64,000 nt of DNA from Paenibacillus_V sp046244365 (GTDB lineage: Bacteria; Bacillota; Bacilli; Paenibacillales; NBRC-103111), in contig NZ_CP176395.1 of assembly GCF_046244365.1 (NCBI RefSeq), positions 2,232,001 through 2,296,000 on the forward strand, written 5' to 3'. A model generated the notes under the pieces. It saw only the letters and a list, made by a program, of their open reading frames with translations. It made no database searches and had not been told where the DNA came from. Positions 1 through 7,925 of the stretch are shown here, in pieces. Each line of letters starts with the position of its first letter. Positions within the stretch are counted from its first letter, which is position 1. The translations under genes and the position numbers were made by a program.

Positions 1-277
1 GCTCGTTGTATTCTTTCCGTTTGACGTTATATTTATCGACGAACTCGAGCTTGCGGGAGATCATCAGTCCGGAGGAGATATCCTTCAAATCTTGTACGAG
101 CACCTTCAATTCCAAGGCCATTAATTCGTAGGATACTTTCTCGTTCTGCACGCCATGTTGGGATTTGATGTCTCGCACCTGCGTCAGATTAAAATAGGCG
201 ACCGCGAGAAAGACGGCCAGCATGCCCGCAAAGCTTGCGATCAGCTTGATTTTCATGGATACGTTCCGTTTCCCCAT
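1..277 (-). CDS. Methyl-accepting chemotaxis protein, N-terminal part (truncated by window edge)
   Basis: I read this on the minus strand from an ATG at 275-277, preceded by GGAGG about nine bases upstream. The 92 visible residues begin MGKRNVSMKIKLI, followed by a hydrophobic segment (about residues 10-28) and then a long amphipathic helix rich in E, K, Q and D. This is the usual start of a chemoreceptor: a cytoplasmic tip, a first membrane helix and an extracytoplasmic four-helix-bundle ligand domain. The signalling domain would lie beyond base 1, so a histidine kinase with a similar N-terminus cannot be excluded. The gene is divergent from pstS, with about 310 bases between them. Confidence 0.6.
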   Translation of the reverse strand, partial: MGKRNVSMKIKLIASFAGMLAVFLAVAYFNLTQVRDIKSQHGVQNEKVSYELMALELKVLVQDLKDISSGLMISRKLEFVDKYNVKRKEYNE

Positions 278-478
278 ATAAGGTTCCTCCTCAGTATCGT
301 TTGCAGAAGTCCGCCGCTTCTATTAGATGAAAGGATAAGCGGAAATTCGACAAAACTTTCTATATGCTGACAAGTATAGGGATGAACTATTAACGGAATA
401 GAGTCATTTTGTTAATAACATGTAAATTTTTCTAGTCCCTAAGGCTGAACGGAACGGCTTATTTACTTGTTTCTATTT

Positions 479-536
479 TTAACATTCCCTTTACGTTTTT
501 CGGGTTTGTTCTTTACAATTGCTTGTTACGATTACA
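479..536 (+). promoter_or_regulatory. PhoP-box region upstream of pstS
   Basis: TTAACA at 479 and TTTACG at 490 are 11 bases apart. TTTACA at 512 lies two further 11-base steps on, followed by TTGTTACGATTACA. Tandem TTNACA hexamers at 11-base spacing are the known Bacillus PhoP binding pattern, so phosphate-starvation activation of pstS is inferred. Confidence 0.65.
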
Positions 537-588
537 AACGTGGACGAAACGAAATCATACAAACACATTAAAGGGAGGACATTTTACA

Positions 589-1512
589 ATGTTCAAGCAC
601 ATGTCGAAAAAAGCAATGAGTCTCGCACTGGCATCGATTCTAATCGCTGGGGTAGCAGCCGGCTGCGGCAACAAAGAAGAGAAGAAAGATAACGCCGCTT
701 CGCCATCCGCTTCCGCTTCGACAGCACCTAGCGCATCGGCTTCGACGGCGCCTTCCAAGTCGCCCGAAATTACAGGTACGGTAACGGCTTCCGGTTCCAC
801 TGCGCTTCAGCCGCTCGTACAGCAAGCAGCAACCGAATTTATGAACAAAAACCCTAAAGTGACGGTACAAGTAACAGGCGGAGGTTCCGGTACGGGCGTG
901 AAAAACGTTGCCGACGGCGTATCCAGCATCGGGAACTCCGACGTAGAAGCCGACGCTCAATATAAAGATAAGCTTACCGAGTTCGTAGTCGCGATCGCGC
1001 CATTCGCACTGATCGTCAACAAAGACGTTAACGTGGATAACCTGACGAAGCAGCAAGCAGCCGACATCTACAGCGGCAAAATTACGAACTGGAAAGAAGT
1101 TGGCGGCGCCGACAAAAAAATTCAGCTGATTCACCGTCAAGACAGCTCCGGCTCCCGTAAGCTCGTTGGACAAATCATCATGGGCGGCACGGCGTTCTCC
1201 AAAGAAGGCGTAACGCAGGATTCCAGCAAAACCGTTGCGGAAGCCGTAGGCACGACAGGCGGTTCGATCGGTTATGTCGATACGCCGTACATCACGGACG
1301 CGGTTAAAGCGCTCAAAATCGACAACGTCGCTTACTCCAAAGATGCGATCAAAGACGGCAAATACCCGCTTTACGGCGTAGAGCGTATGTACACCAAAGG
1401 TCAACCGGATGCCGCTACCAAAGCGTTCCTGGACTTCATCCTGAGCAAAGAATTCCAAGAAGGCCAAGTAGAGAAGCTGAAATTCCTTCCTGCCAACCTG
1501 CTGAAAAAATAA
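589..1512 (+). CDS. pstS: Phosphate ABC transporter substrate-binding lipoprotein PstS
   Basis: The product binds inorganic phosphate outside the membrane and delivers it to PstCA. The start at 589 follows AGGGAGG at a good distance; an upstream in-frame ATG at 523 lies inside the PhoP-box region and is unlikely. The 307-residue protein has a lipoprotein signal peptide with lipobox VAAGC (Cys26), a linker rich in Ser, Ala and Pro, and then the PBP-like fold. The phosphate-loop motifs are GSTALQPL, GGGSGTG, GNSDVE and DSSGSRK, as in PstS proteins. It is the first gene of the pst cluster but is separated from pstC by a terminator and about 440 bases, which fits the need for more binding protein than permease. 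Confidence 0.95.
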   Translation: MFKHMSKKAMSLALASILIAGVAAGCGNKEEKKDNAASPSASASTAPSASASTAPSKSPEITGTVTASGSTALQPLVQQAATEFMNKNPKVTVQVTGGGSGTGVKNVADGVSSIGNSDVEADAQYKDKLTEFVVAIAPFALIVNKDVNVDNLTKQQAADIYSGKITNWKEVGGADKKIQLIHRQDSSGSRKLVGQIIMGGTAFSKEGVTQDSSKTVAEAVGTTGGSIGYVDTPYITDAVKALKIDNVAYSKDAIKDGKYPLYGVERMYTKGQPDAATKAFLDFILSKEFQEGQVEKLKFLPANLLKK

Positions 1513-1527
1513 TAGTTTCGTAAAAGT

Positions 1528-1556
1528 AGAGCGGAACGCTGGTATCCGCTCTTTTT
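1528..1556 (+). terminator. Rho-independent terminator after pstS
   Basis: AGAGCGGA (1528-1535) pairs with TCCGCTCT (1545-1552) and is followed by a T run. It probably limits read-through from pstS into pstC. Confidence 0.8.
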
Positions 1557-1588
1557 GCGTTGTTTGTTTGACTCTCTAAATAGGTCTT

Positions 1589-1774
1589 ATGTTGTATTTT
1601 TTGCAGCATTTCAGGCGCATGAAGAAGAGAAACCAGTCTAGTGCTGCACATTTTGCAACATTTTCGTTCAAAATGCGCGATTTCGGACCGGAAATTTGCA
1701 AAGTGCTGCAAAATCTGCAACATTTCTCTGTTCCTGCAACGGGAAAGAGAAATATGCTGCATAAAGTACAACAT
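1589..1774. repeat. Four-copy near-palindromic TGYTGCA-N6-TGCARCA array
   Basis: Four 20-21-base units occur at 1589-1609 (inverted orientation), 1642-1661, 1704-1723 and 1755-1774. Each is close to TGCTGCA-N6-TGCAACAT, an imperfect inverted repeat. Start-to-start distances are 53, 62 and 51 bases. They fill the pstS-pstC gap upstream of the second PhoP-box promoter. They could be clustered operators or copies of a dispersed intergenic repeat; I cannot tell which. Confidence 0.6.
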
Positions 1775-1834
1775 CCCGGTACGGACCGGTTAGGAATGCT
1801 CTTGCCGATCCCTAGCGAAAATTCGAAGAGTAAT

Positions 1835-1888
1835 TTTACATTCCCTTTACAATCGGTCGCAATTCTTCTAACAAATAGGTCCTATGAT
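1835..1888 (+). promoter_or_regulatory. PhoP-box promoter of pstC
   Basis: TTTACA at 1835, TTTACA at 1846, TCGCAA at 1857 and CTAACA at 1868 are spaced exactly 11 bases apart. A -10-like TATGAT lies at 1883-1888. The first two boxes and their spacer match the block upstream of pstS closely. This supports a second PhoP-dependent promoter for pstCAB-phoU. Confidence 0.65.
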
Positions 1889-1949
1889 AGAGATAAGTCA
1901 AACGGCATTTACAAATCGTTATTGTCAGATTCGATAGGGAGGGGTCACG

Positions 1950-2888
1950 GTGTCATCGATGGCCGAATTGATAGCAAGGAATGAGAAAATGGAAAAACGC
2001 GTAACCAAATGGACGAAAGCGCAAAACCGCAAAGACGGCGCCATGAAGCTGCTGTTTATCGGGAGCGCGGGGCTTGTCGCCATCGTCATTTTTTCGATAA
2101 TCGCGTTCGTCGGCCTGCAAGGGTCCAAAACGTTCGCAGACGTATCGATCATGGAATTTTTCTTCTCGACGGACTGGACGCCTTCATCGGAAAGCGCGCC
2201 GAGCTTCGGTACGTTTCCGTTTCTGTACAGCACGCTGCTGCTGACGCTGTTGTCGGTCTTGCTGTCCGTCCCGCTCGCGCTGTCCGGAGCCGTGTTTATG
2301 GCCAAAATCGCGCCGAGATGGATGCGTGAAATTTTACGCCCGGCCGCCGATCTGTTCGTCGGTATTCCGTCGGTCGTATACGGACTTATCGGCTTGACGG
2401 TCATCGTTCCGGCGCTCGGTAAAATTTTCGGAGGCGTAGGCTACGGGATTTTACCTGCGGCGATCATTTTGGCGGTCATGATATTGCCGACGATCATGTC
2501 CATCTCCGAGGATGCGCTCCGCTCGCTGCCGGGCCGGCTTGAAGAGGCTTCGCTGGCGCTTGGCGCCACGCGGTGGCAAACGATCTGGCGGGTGCTAATT
2601 CCCGCGGCGCGCCCCGGTATATTGACCGGCGTCGTACTCGGCATGGGACGCGCGATCGGCGAAACGATGGCGGTGTTCATGGTAATCGGGAACTCCCCGA
2701 AAATGCCGGGCTCCCTGCTCGATTCCACAACGGTTCTGACAACCGCAATCGTGAAGGACATGGGACACATCGCCTACGGCACGACTTGGAACAACGCTTT
2801 ATACATGATGGCGCTCGTCCTGCTGGTCGTATCGCTGCTGTTAATCTTGATCATCCGCGTAGTGGCCAGAAGGAGTGAACTGAAATGA
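1950..2888 (+). CDS. pstC: Phosphate ABC transporter permease PstC
   Basis: This is an inner-membrane permease subunit that forms the phosphate channel with PstA. I chose the GTG at 1950 because AGGGAGGGG ends about five bases upstream; the ATG three codons later is possible. The 312 residues include a first membrane helix at about 33-57 and six membrane segments in all. The EAA loop reads EEASLALGATRWQTIWRVLI, as expected for BPD transporter permeases. The stop overlaps the pstA start in an ATGA, so translation is coupled. It lies downstream of its own PhoP-box promoter. Confidence 0.95.
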   Translation: MSSMAELIARNEKMEKRVTKWTKAQNRKDGAMKLLFIGSAGLVAIVIFSIIAFVGLQGSKTFADVSIMEFFFSTDWTPSSESAPSFGTFPFLYSTLLLTLLSVLLSVPLALSGAVFMAKIAPRWMREILRPAADLFVGIPSVVYGLIGLTVIVPALGKIFGGVGYGILPAAIILAVMILPTIMSISEDALRSLPGRLEEASLALGATRWQTIWRVLIPAARPGILTGVVLGMGRAIGETMAVFMVIGNSPKMPGSLLDSTTVLTTAIVKDMGHIAYGTTWNNALYMMALVLLVVSLLLILIIRVVARRSELK

Positions 2889-3745
2889 GAACAAGCAAAT
2901 GGACCGATAAAGCGGCGACCGTCTACTTCTGGGCCGCAGGCATTACCATCATTCTTATTTTGGCCTGGTTTCTCGTAAAAATTCTCGGCAGCGGACTCGG
3001 TCATTTATCGTGGAGCTTTCTCACCGGAAAGCCGTCCGAAATCGAGGCGGGAGGCGGCGTAGGGCCGCAGTTGTTCAACTCCTTCTATATCCTGTTCTTA
3101 TCGCTGCTTTTCTCGCTGCCGATCGGGATCGGCGCAGGCATATACTTAGCCATTTACGCCCGCAAAACGAAATTTACGGATCTGGTCCGCATTTCCGTCG
3201 AAGCTTTGTCCTCGGTTCCGTCCATCGTATTCGGTTTGTTCGGGGCGCTCTTATTCGTCAAGCTGCTCGGCTTGAAGTTCTCGATTCTCGGCGGTGCGGC
3301 AACCTTGGCGCTGCTTAACCTGCCGGTGCTCGTACGGGTAACGGAGGAGGCGATCCGCGCCGTTCCGGCATCGTACTGGGAAGCGTCGCTCGCTCTCGGT
3401 TCGACCCGCTGGCAGGCGATACGGAGCGTGCTTTTGCCGGCTGCAATGCCGGGCTTGATCACGGGCATTACGCTGGTGGCCGGCCGTGCGCTAGGGGAAA
3501 CGGCCGTGCTTATCTTCACGGCGGGCACGTCCGCATCGCGCATATTCCCTGACTTCGACGTGATGTCAATGGGAGGGACGTTGGCCGTTCATCTGTGGTA
3601 TGTCGGCTCCGCTTCGCTGGCACCCGACGCCAAGCAAATCGCGCAAGGCAGCGCAGCGCTGCTCGTGCTGGTCGTCCTTATTTTCAACCTCTTAATCGCG
3701 ATTCCAAGCCGTATTCTGCAGAAGAAATTATCCGGGGGGAAATAA
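2885..3745 (+). CDS. pstA: Phosphate ABC transporter permease PstA
   Basis: This is the second permease subunit of the Pst transporter. The ATG at 2885 overlaps the pstC stop by four bases. The 286-residue protein has an N-terminal membrane helix at about 15-35, an outward loop, and a permease core whose EAA loop is WEASLALGSTRWQAIRSVLL. The segment LVAGRALGETAVLIFTAG is typical of PstA. pstB begins three bases after its stop, so pstC, pstA and pstB form a tight operon. Confidence 0.95.
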   Translation: MRTSKWTDKAATVYFWAAGITIILILAWFLVKILGSGLGHLSWSFLTGKPSEIEAGGGVGPQLFNSFYILFLSLLFSLPIGIGAGIYLAIYARKTKFTDLVRISVEALSSVPSIVFGLFGALLFVKLLGLKFSILGGAATLALLNLPVLVRVTEEAIRAVPASYWEASLALGSTRWQAIRSVLLPAAMPGLITGITLVAGRALGETAVLIFTAGTSASRIFPDFDVMSMGGTLAVHLWYVGSASLAPDAKQIAQGSAALLVLVVLIFNLLIAIPSRILQKKLSGGK

Positions 3746-3747
3746 CC

Positions 3748-4506
3748 GTGGAAAAACATAAAATCAAAGTCGACAACTTGAACTTGTACTACGGCGATAA
3801 CCGGGCGCTGCACGATATCAAACTAAACATTCGGGAAAACTCGATCGCGGCGCTCATCGGACCGTCGGGCTGCGGCAAATCGACGTTCCTGCGGACGCTG
3901 AACCGGATGAACGACTTGATCGACAACGTAAAAATTACCGGGAACGTCGTCGTCGACGGCCAAAGCATTTACGCTCCTGAAACGGACGTGGTTTCGCTGC
4001 GCAAGCGGGTAGGCATGGTGTTCCAGCGCCCGAATCCGTTCCCGATGTCGATTTACGACAACATCGCTTACGGACCGCGTATCCACGGCATCAAGAAAAA
4101 AGCGGTCCTCGACGAAATCGTCGAACGCTCGCTGGTGCAGGCGGCTCTATGGGAAGAGGTAAAGGACCGGCTTAACAAGTCGGCGCTCGGCCTGTCGGGG
4201 GGCCAGCAGCAGCGGCTATGCATCGCAAGATTGCTTGCGGTCGAGCCGGATGTGCTGCTCATGGATGAACCGACCTCCGCGCTCGATCCGATCTCGACGC
4301 TGAAGGTCGAAGAACTGACGCAAACGTTGAAGGACCGCTACACGATCATTATCGTGACGCATAACATGCAGCAAGCGGCGCGTATTTCGGACTACACGTC
4401 GTTCTTCCTGAACGGTTTTCTCGTGGAATCGGACAAGACGGACAAAATTTTTACCACGCCGAACGATCAACGGACGGAGGATTACATTACCGGGCGTTTC
4501 GGTTAA
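3748..4506 (+). CDS. pstB: Phosphate ABC transporter ATP-binding protein PstB
   Basis: This is the cytoplasmic ATPase that powers phosphate import. I chose the GTG at 3748, seven bases after GGGGGGA; the frame stays open upstream into pstA but without a sensible start. The 252 residues match PstB length. Walker A is GPSGCGKST (38-46), the Q-loop region is VFQRPNPFPMSIYDNI, the ABC signature is LSGGQQ (149-154) and Walker B is VLLMDEPTSALD. The FQRPNPFPMS segment is characteristic of PstB rather than of other importers. Confidence 0.96.
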   Translation: MEKHKIKVDNLNLYYGDNRALHDIKLNIRENSIAALIGPSGCGKSTFLRTLNRMNDLIDNVKITGNVVVDGQSIYAPETDVVSLRKRVGMVFQRPNPFPMSIYDNIAYGPRIHGIKKKAVLDEIVERSLVQAALWEEVKDRLNKSALGLSGGQQQRLCIARLLAVEPDVLLMDEPTSALDPISTLKVEELTQTLKDRYTIIIVTHNMQQAARISDYTSFFLNGFLVESDKTDKIFTTPNDQRTEDYITGRFG

Positions 4507-4557
4507 GCGGAAGAGCATCATTTTCAACCACTATTCATGGACAAAGGAGCTTGAGGA

Positions 4558-5217
4558 ATGGACACCAGAGCGAATTACCATCAGGCGCTGCAAGGATTGC
4601 AAACGGCGCTTCTAAAAATGGGAAGCGACGTCGAAATCCAAATACGCGATGCGGTCGAAGCGCTTCGGCTATTGGATGAACCGATGGCGAGAGCAACGGT
4701 TGCGCGCGACGATGAGATCGACGATCAAATGCTGCGTATCGAGGAAAAATGCTTCAGTCTGATCGCCCTCCAGCAGCCGATGGCCAGCGATCTGCGGACG
4801 ATCGGGATGGCGCTGAAAATCGCCGTCGACCTGGAACGGATCGCGGACCATGCCGTCGATATCGCGAAGATTGCCATTCGTTTGAACGGAGAGAAGCTCG
4901 TCAAGCCGCTTATCGACATTCCGCTCATGGCTTCCATCGCCCAAACGATGCTGCGAGACAGCTTGCTGGCCTATACGGAACGGAACGTGAACCGGGCGGC
5001 ATCGCTTGCCGACAAGGATGACGAGGTCGATAAAATTTACAGCACCGTCGTCCAGCATTTGACCGAACTGATGGGCATGGACATTGCGACGAACCGCCAA
5101 TTGACGCATCTGCTGATGGTTGCGCATTATTTGGAGCGCGTTGCCGACCATACGACGAACATCGGCGAAGGGGTCATCTATATGGTCGCAGGCAAACGGA
5201 AAGATCTGAACGTCTAA
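4558..5217 (+). CDS. phoU: Phosphate signalling complex protein PhoU
   Basis: PhoU links Pst activity to the PhoR kinase and restrains phosphate uptake. The 219-residue protein is all-helical and has two PhoU repeats. Each carries an E/D-rich metal-binding motif of the DxxxD/ERIxDH type: LERIADHAVDIA at about 97 and LERVADHTTNIGE at about 192. The ATG at 4558 follows AAGGAG. It sits 51 bases after pstB, at the usual end of a pst operon, but here a c-di-GMP enzyme gene follows after only 35 bases. Confidence 0.95.
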   Translation: MDTRANYHQALQGLQTALLKMGSDVEIQIRDAVEALRLLDEPMARATVARDDEIDDQMLRIEEKCFSLIALQQPMASDLRTIGMALKIAVDLERIADHAVDIAKIAIRLNGEKLVKPLIDIPLMASIAQTMLRDSLLAYTERNVNRAASLADKDDEVDKIYSTVVQHLTELMGMDIATNRQLTHLLMVAHYLERVADHTTNIGEGVIYMVAGKRKDLNV

Positions 5218-5252
5218 TCGGCGGATAGGTTCCGCTTGGGGCAGGGATCAGC

Positions 5253-7040
5253 ATGAGCAACAGTGTATACCGCGAATCGATTGGGGCAGCCGGCATCCAG
5301 GATGTCCGTCTGCCCGAATTTACAAGTATCATCCGAGAGCAGAGGCTCCATTCCGTTTACCAGCCGATTCTGTCTTTGATCGACGGAAACGTATTCGGCT
5401 TTGAAGCGTTGACGCGGGGGCCGGCCGACAGCACCTTCGGTTCCCCGGTTACGCTGTTCGAATATGCCAAGACCGTCGGCCAGTTGTATCCCCTTGAGCG
5501 GGTAGCCCGCGAGAAAGCGATCCGCGGCGTGAAGCTTCAGCATAACAAGCAGATGCTGTTCCTTAATGTTTCCTCCGAAATCATCGTCGATACCCATTTC
5601 ATGCCGGGCCAAACGCTTGAGCTGCTTCAGCAGCACGGACTCACACCGAATAACGTCGTCTTCGAGATTACCGAGCGCAGCTCGATCGAGGACTTTTCGC
5701 TGGCCAAAAAGGTGCTTGGCCATTACCGCAGCCAAGGCTACAAGATCGCCATCGACGACGCGGGCGCCGGTTACTCTTCCCTTCAGGCGATCGCCGAGCT
5801 GCATCCCGATTTCATCAAGATCGACCGTTCTCTCATTTCGGGTATCCATCGAGATAAAATTAAAGAATATATCGTCGAAACGTTCGTAACGTTCGCGCAA
5901 AAAATGAACATTTATTTGATTGCCGAAGGAATCGAGGAGCTTGAAGAGCTGCTGAAGCTGACCCGGATGGGGGTTCATTACGCTCAGGGATATTTGATCG
6001 GCAGACCCGCCGCAGGTCCGGGTCCGATTGACGAGAAGCTGATAGCAGGCATCGACGAGCACCGCATGAGGTATCCGAACAACGCCATGTGGACGATCGG
6101 TCATTTGGCTGCGCCGATTCAGCAATTTCAGAAAAACGTGCTGATCTCCGAAGCTGCACGGTATTTCAACGAGACCGAAACGGCTGCCGGAGCGGTCGTG
6201 GTGGACGGAGATGTGCCGGTAGGATTGGTCAATCGGGACAGACTGTTCCAGCAGCTTGCGGGACAATACGGCTTTTCGCTCTTTTGGCGCAAAACGATCG
6301 ATTATGTCATGGACGCCATACCGCTCATCGTGGATGAGACGCTGCCCGTTGAGGAAGTGTCGCAAATGGCGATGTCCCGGGAGAAAAACAAGCTGTACGA
6401 TCTGGTCATCATAACGCGTCACGGGAAGATGGCCGGAGTGGCTTCGATACGCTCCATACTCGAATACATAACGAATGTCCGCATGGAATCGGCGCGGTTC
6501 TCGAATCCGCTTACCGGTCTGCCCGGAAATACGCCGATCCATAGCGAGCTCAGCAGAAGGCTGACGGCGGCCAAGCCGTTTTGCGTCATTTATGCGGATC
6601 TCGATTACTTCAAGTGGTTCAACGATACGTACGGGTTTCAGAAGGGCGACCAGCTGATCCAATACACGGCCGACGTCATTCAGCACACGGTCAGCGTATG
6701 CGGGCATCCTCTGGATTTTGTCGGGCATATCGGCGGAGACGATTTTATTGCCATATCCGCGTCTGCAGATCCGGAGAAACTGTGCCGGGAGATCATCAGA
6801 CGGTTCGATCAAGGCGTGCAGACGATGTACGAGGGAGATATCATATGCGTGCTTGATCGCGGAGGCAACCGGGTAGCAAGCTCGGGCGTGACCCTATCGC
6901 TTTCGCTGGTCGTCATCGACTGTTCGAGCAGCAACGTGACGCTCGAGGATGTATCAAGCATGGCCGCGACGCTCAAGAAGAAATCGAAGGCGCTTGAAGG
7001 CAGCGTTTACAGCTTTCATTATTTTCACGATCCTATGTAA
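5253..7040 (+). CDS. EAL-CBS-GGDEF c-di-GMP turnover protein
   Basis: The 595-residue soluble protein has an EAL phosphodiesterase domain first (about 25-258), then a CBS pair (about 283-410), then a GGDEF domain (about 415-590). EAL catalytic positions all appear present: E51 in FEALTRGP, LFLNVSS, FEITERS, IDDAGAGYSS, FIKIDRS, IAEGIEE and YAQGYLIGRP. The cyclase signature reads GGDDF (494-498), a permitted variant of GG[DE][DE]F, so both activities are possible. CBS pairs commonly bind adenine nucleotides. It has no membrane segment. It begins 35 bases after phoU with only a modest RBS (GGGGCAGGG), so it is probably co-transcribed with the pst operon. Whether the net effect is synthesis or hydrolysis cannot be read from sequence. 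Confidence 0.88.
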   Translation: MSNSVYRESIGAAGIQDVRLPEFTSIIREQRLHSVYQPILSLIDGNVFGFEALTRGPADSTFGSPVTLFEYAKTVGQLYPLERVAREKAIRGVKLQHNKQMLFLNVSSEIIVDTHFMPGQTLELLQQHGLTPNNVVFEITERSSIEDFSLAKKVLGHYRSQGYKIAIDDAGAGYSSLQAIAELHPDFIKIDRSLISGIHRDKIKEYIVETFVTFAQKMNIYLIAEGIEELEELLKLTRMGVHYAQGYLIGRPAAGPGPIDEKLIAGIDEHRMRYPNNAMWTIGHLAAPIQQFQKNVLISEAARYFNETETAAGAVVVDGDVPVGLVNRDRLFQQLAGQYGFSLFWRKTIDYVMDAIPLIVDETLPVEEVSQMAMSREKNKLYDLVIITRHGKMAGVASIRSILEYITNVRMESARFSNPLTGLPGNTPIHSELSRRLTAAKPFCVIYADLDYFKWFNDTYGFQKGDQLIQYTADVIQHTVSVCGHPLDFVGHIGGDDFIAISASADPEKLCREIIRRFDQGVQTMYEGDIICVLDRGGNRVASSGVTLSLSLVVIDCSSSNVTLEDVSSMAATLKKKSKALEGSVYSFHYFHDPM

Positions 7041-7046
7041 AGACAA

Positions 7047-7081
7047 ACGGCATGCACCGGAGCGGATCCGAGGCATGCCGT
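7047..7081. terminator. Hairpin between convergent genes
   Basis: ACGGCATGC (7047-7055) pairs with GCATGCCGT (7073-7081). It lies between the c-di-GMP gene and the convergent tetR gene. The T tract is weak in both directions, so it is a probable rather than certain bidirectional terminator. Confidence 0.5.
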
Positions 7082-7111
7082 CTGTATTTGCGGGGAAACA
7101 GCCGAACCCGT

Positions 7112-7723
7112 TCAGCTTGTCCGCTTAAATAAAGGGTCGATGAAAGAGGTGCAGAAATGTTCTGCGATTTGCTCGGTTGTATAGCCGCAAACCTTACGCA
7201 AATGCAGATGGACAACGGGAGACAGGCAAGAGATGAACATATGAGCGACGAACGGAGACTCCACATGAGACGACTCTCCGCTTTCCGCGGCTTCGTCGAA
7301 TAGCGAGCACAGAGTCTTAAACATGTAAACGTAGGGCGGCGACTCGAAAAAATTCAAGCGGTCCGAGGAGCAGGAGCTGGACGATTGAATGGTCGCGATC
7401 CAATCGGCATCCTTTTCGACAAAACGAATGAGCATGCTCATGATGGCGCGGAGCTGTTCGGCGACCGGCACGTCTTTATGCCGCTCGAGATAGGACGTCC
7501 ATTCCTCGGATAAATACCGGAACCGGTCCTTCATCAAGTCGAGACATAGATCGCCTTTATTGGCGTAACGGCGATATAGGGTGCCTTGGCCGATGCCTGC
7601 GGACTTCGCGACCTGATGCATACTGACGGCTTCTACGCCATGTTCTTCGAATAACGATCGGGCGGTGTTGAGAATCATCCCGCTAAGCTGCTGGGCATCT
7701 TTACGTTTATCGTCAATAGACAT
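7112..7723 (-). CDS. TetR/AcrR family transcriptional regulator (likely repressor of the adjacent exporter)
   Basis: I start at the ATG at 7721-7723, because GGAG lies 11 bases upstream; a TTG at 7750 would give nine more residues and overlap the operator. The 203-residue protein has a TetR helix-turn-helix at about 10-55, with MHQVAKSAGIGQGTLYRRYA as the recognition region. The C-terminal ligand domain is variable. It is divergent from a DHA2 exporter, and the gap holds two identical palindromes. By analogy with QacR/LfrR-type pairs it probably represses both genes until a toxic ligand binds. Confidence 0.85.
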   Translation of the reverse strand: MSIDDKRKDAQQLSGMILNTARSLFEEHGVEAVSMHQVAKSAGIGQGTLYRRYANKGDLCLDLMKDRFRYLSEEWTSYLERHKDVPVAEQLRAIMSMLIRFVEKDADWIATIQSSSSCSSDRLNFFESPPYVYMFKTLCSLFDEAAESGESSHVESPFVAHMFISCLSPVVHLHLRKVCGYTTEQIAEHFCTSFIDPLFKRTS

Positions 7724-7743
7724 TAATTTCACAACTCCATTCA

Positions 7744-7795
7744 TTGACAACCGGACAATTGTCCGCTATCATTCAGAGATGCGGACAATTGTCCG
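7744..7795 (+). promoter_or_regulatory. Exporter promoter with two CGGACAATTGTCCG operators
   Basis: A perfect 14-base palindrome CGGACAATTGTCCG occurs at 7752-7765 and again at 7782-7795, 30 bases apart. The first copy lies inside the 17-base spacer of a consensus-like promoter, TTGACA (7744-7749) to TATCAT (7767-7772), and the second falls near the expected transcript start. This is a classical repressor layout for the divergent TetR protein. Confidence 0.85.
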
Positions 7796-7925
7796 GTGAA
7801 TGTGCGGCATTACCTTTTGACTTCGAACATGTTATATCTTATCGCTTCGGAGAGAGATGGTCAATTCGTGTTTGCGGTGTTCACGGGATTTTGGTCGGAT
7901 AGAGAGACAGGAGGAGAGAAATCAT

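Noticed and set aside
1589..1984. 131-codon open frame upstream of pstC
   Set aside because: It runs through the repeat array and PhoP boxes into pstC, with no RBS and a low-complexity start.
5214..6812. 532-codon open frame antisense to the EAL-CBS-GGDEF gene
   Set aside because: It is a GC-rich shadow of a real gene; the product has no recognisable domain and the sense frame has complete catalytic motifs.
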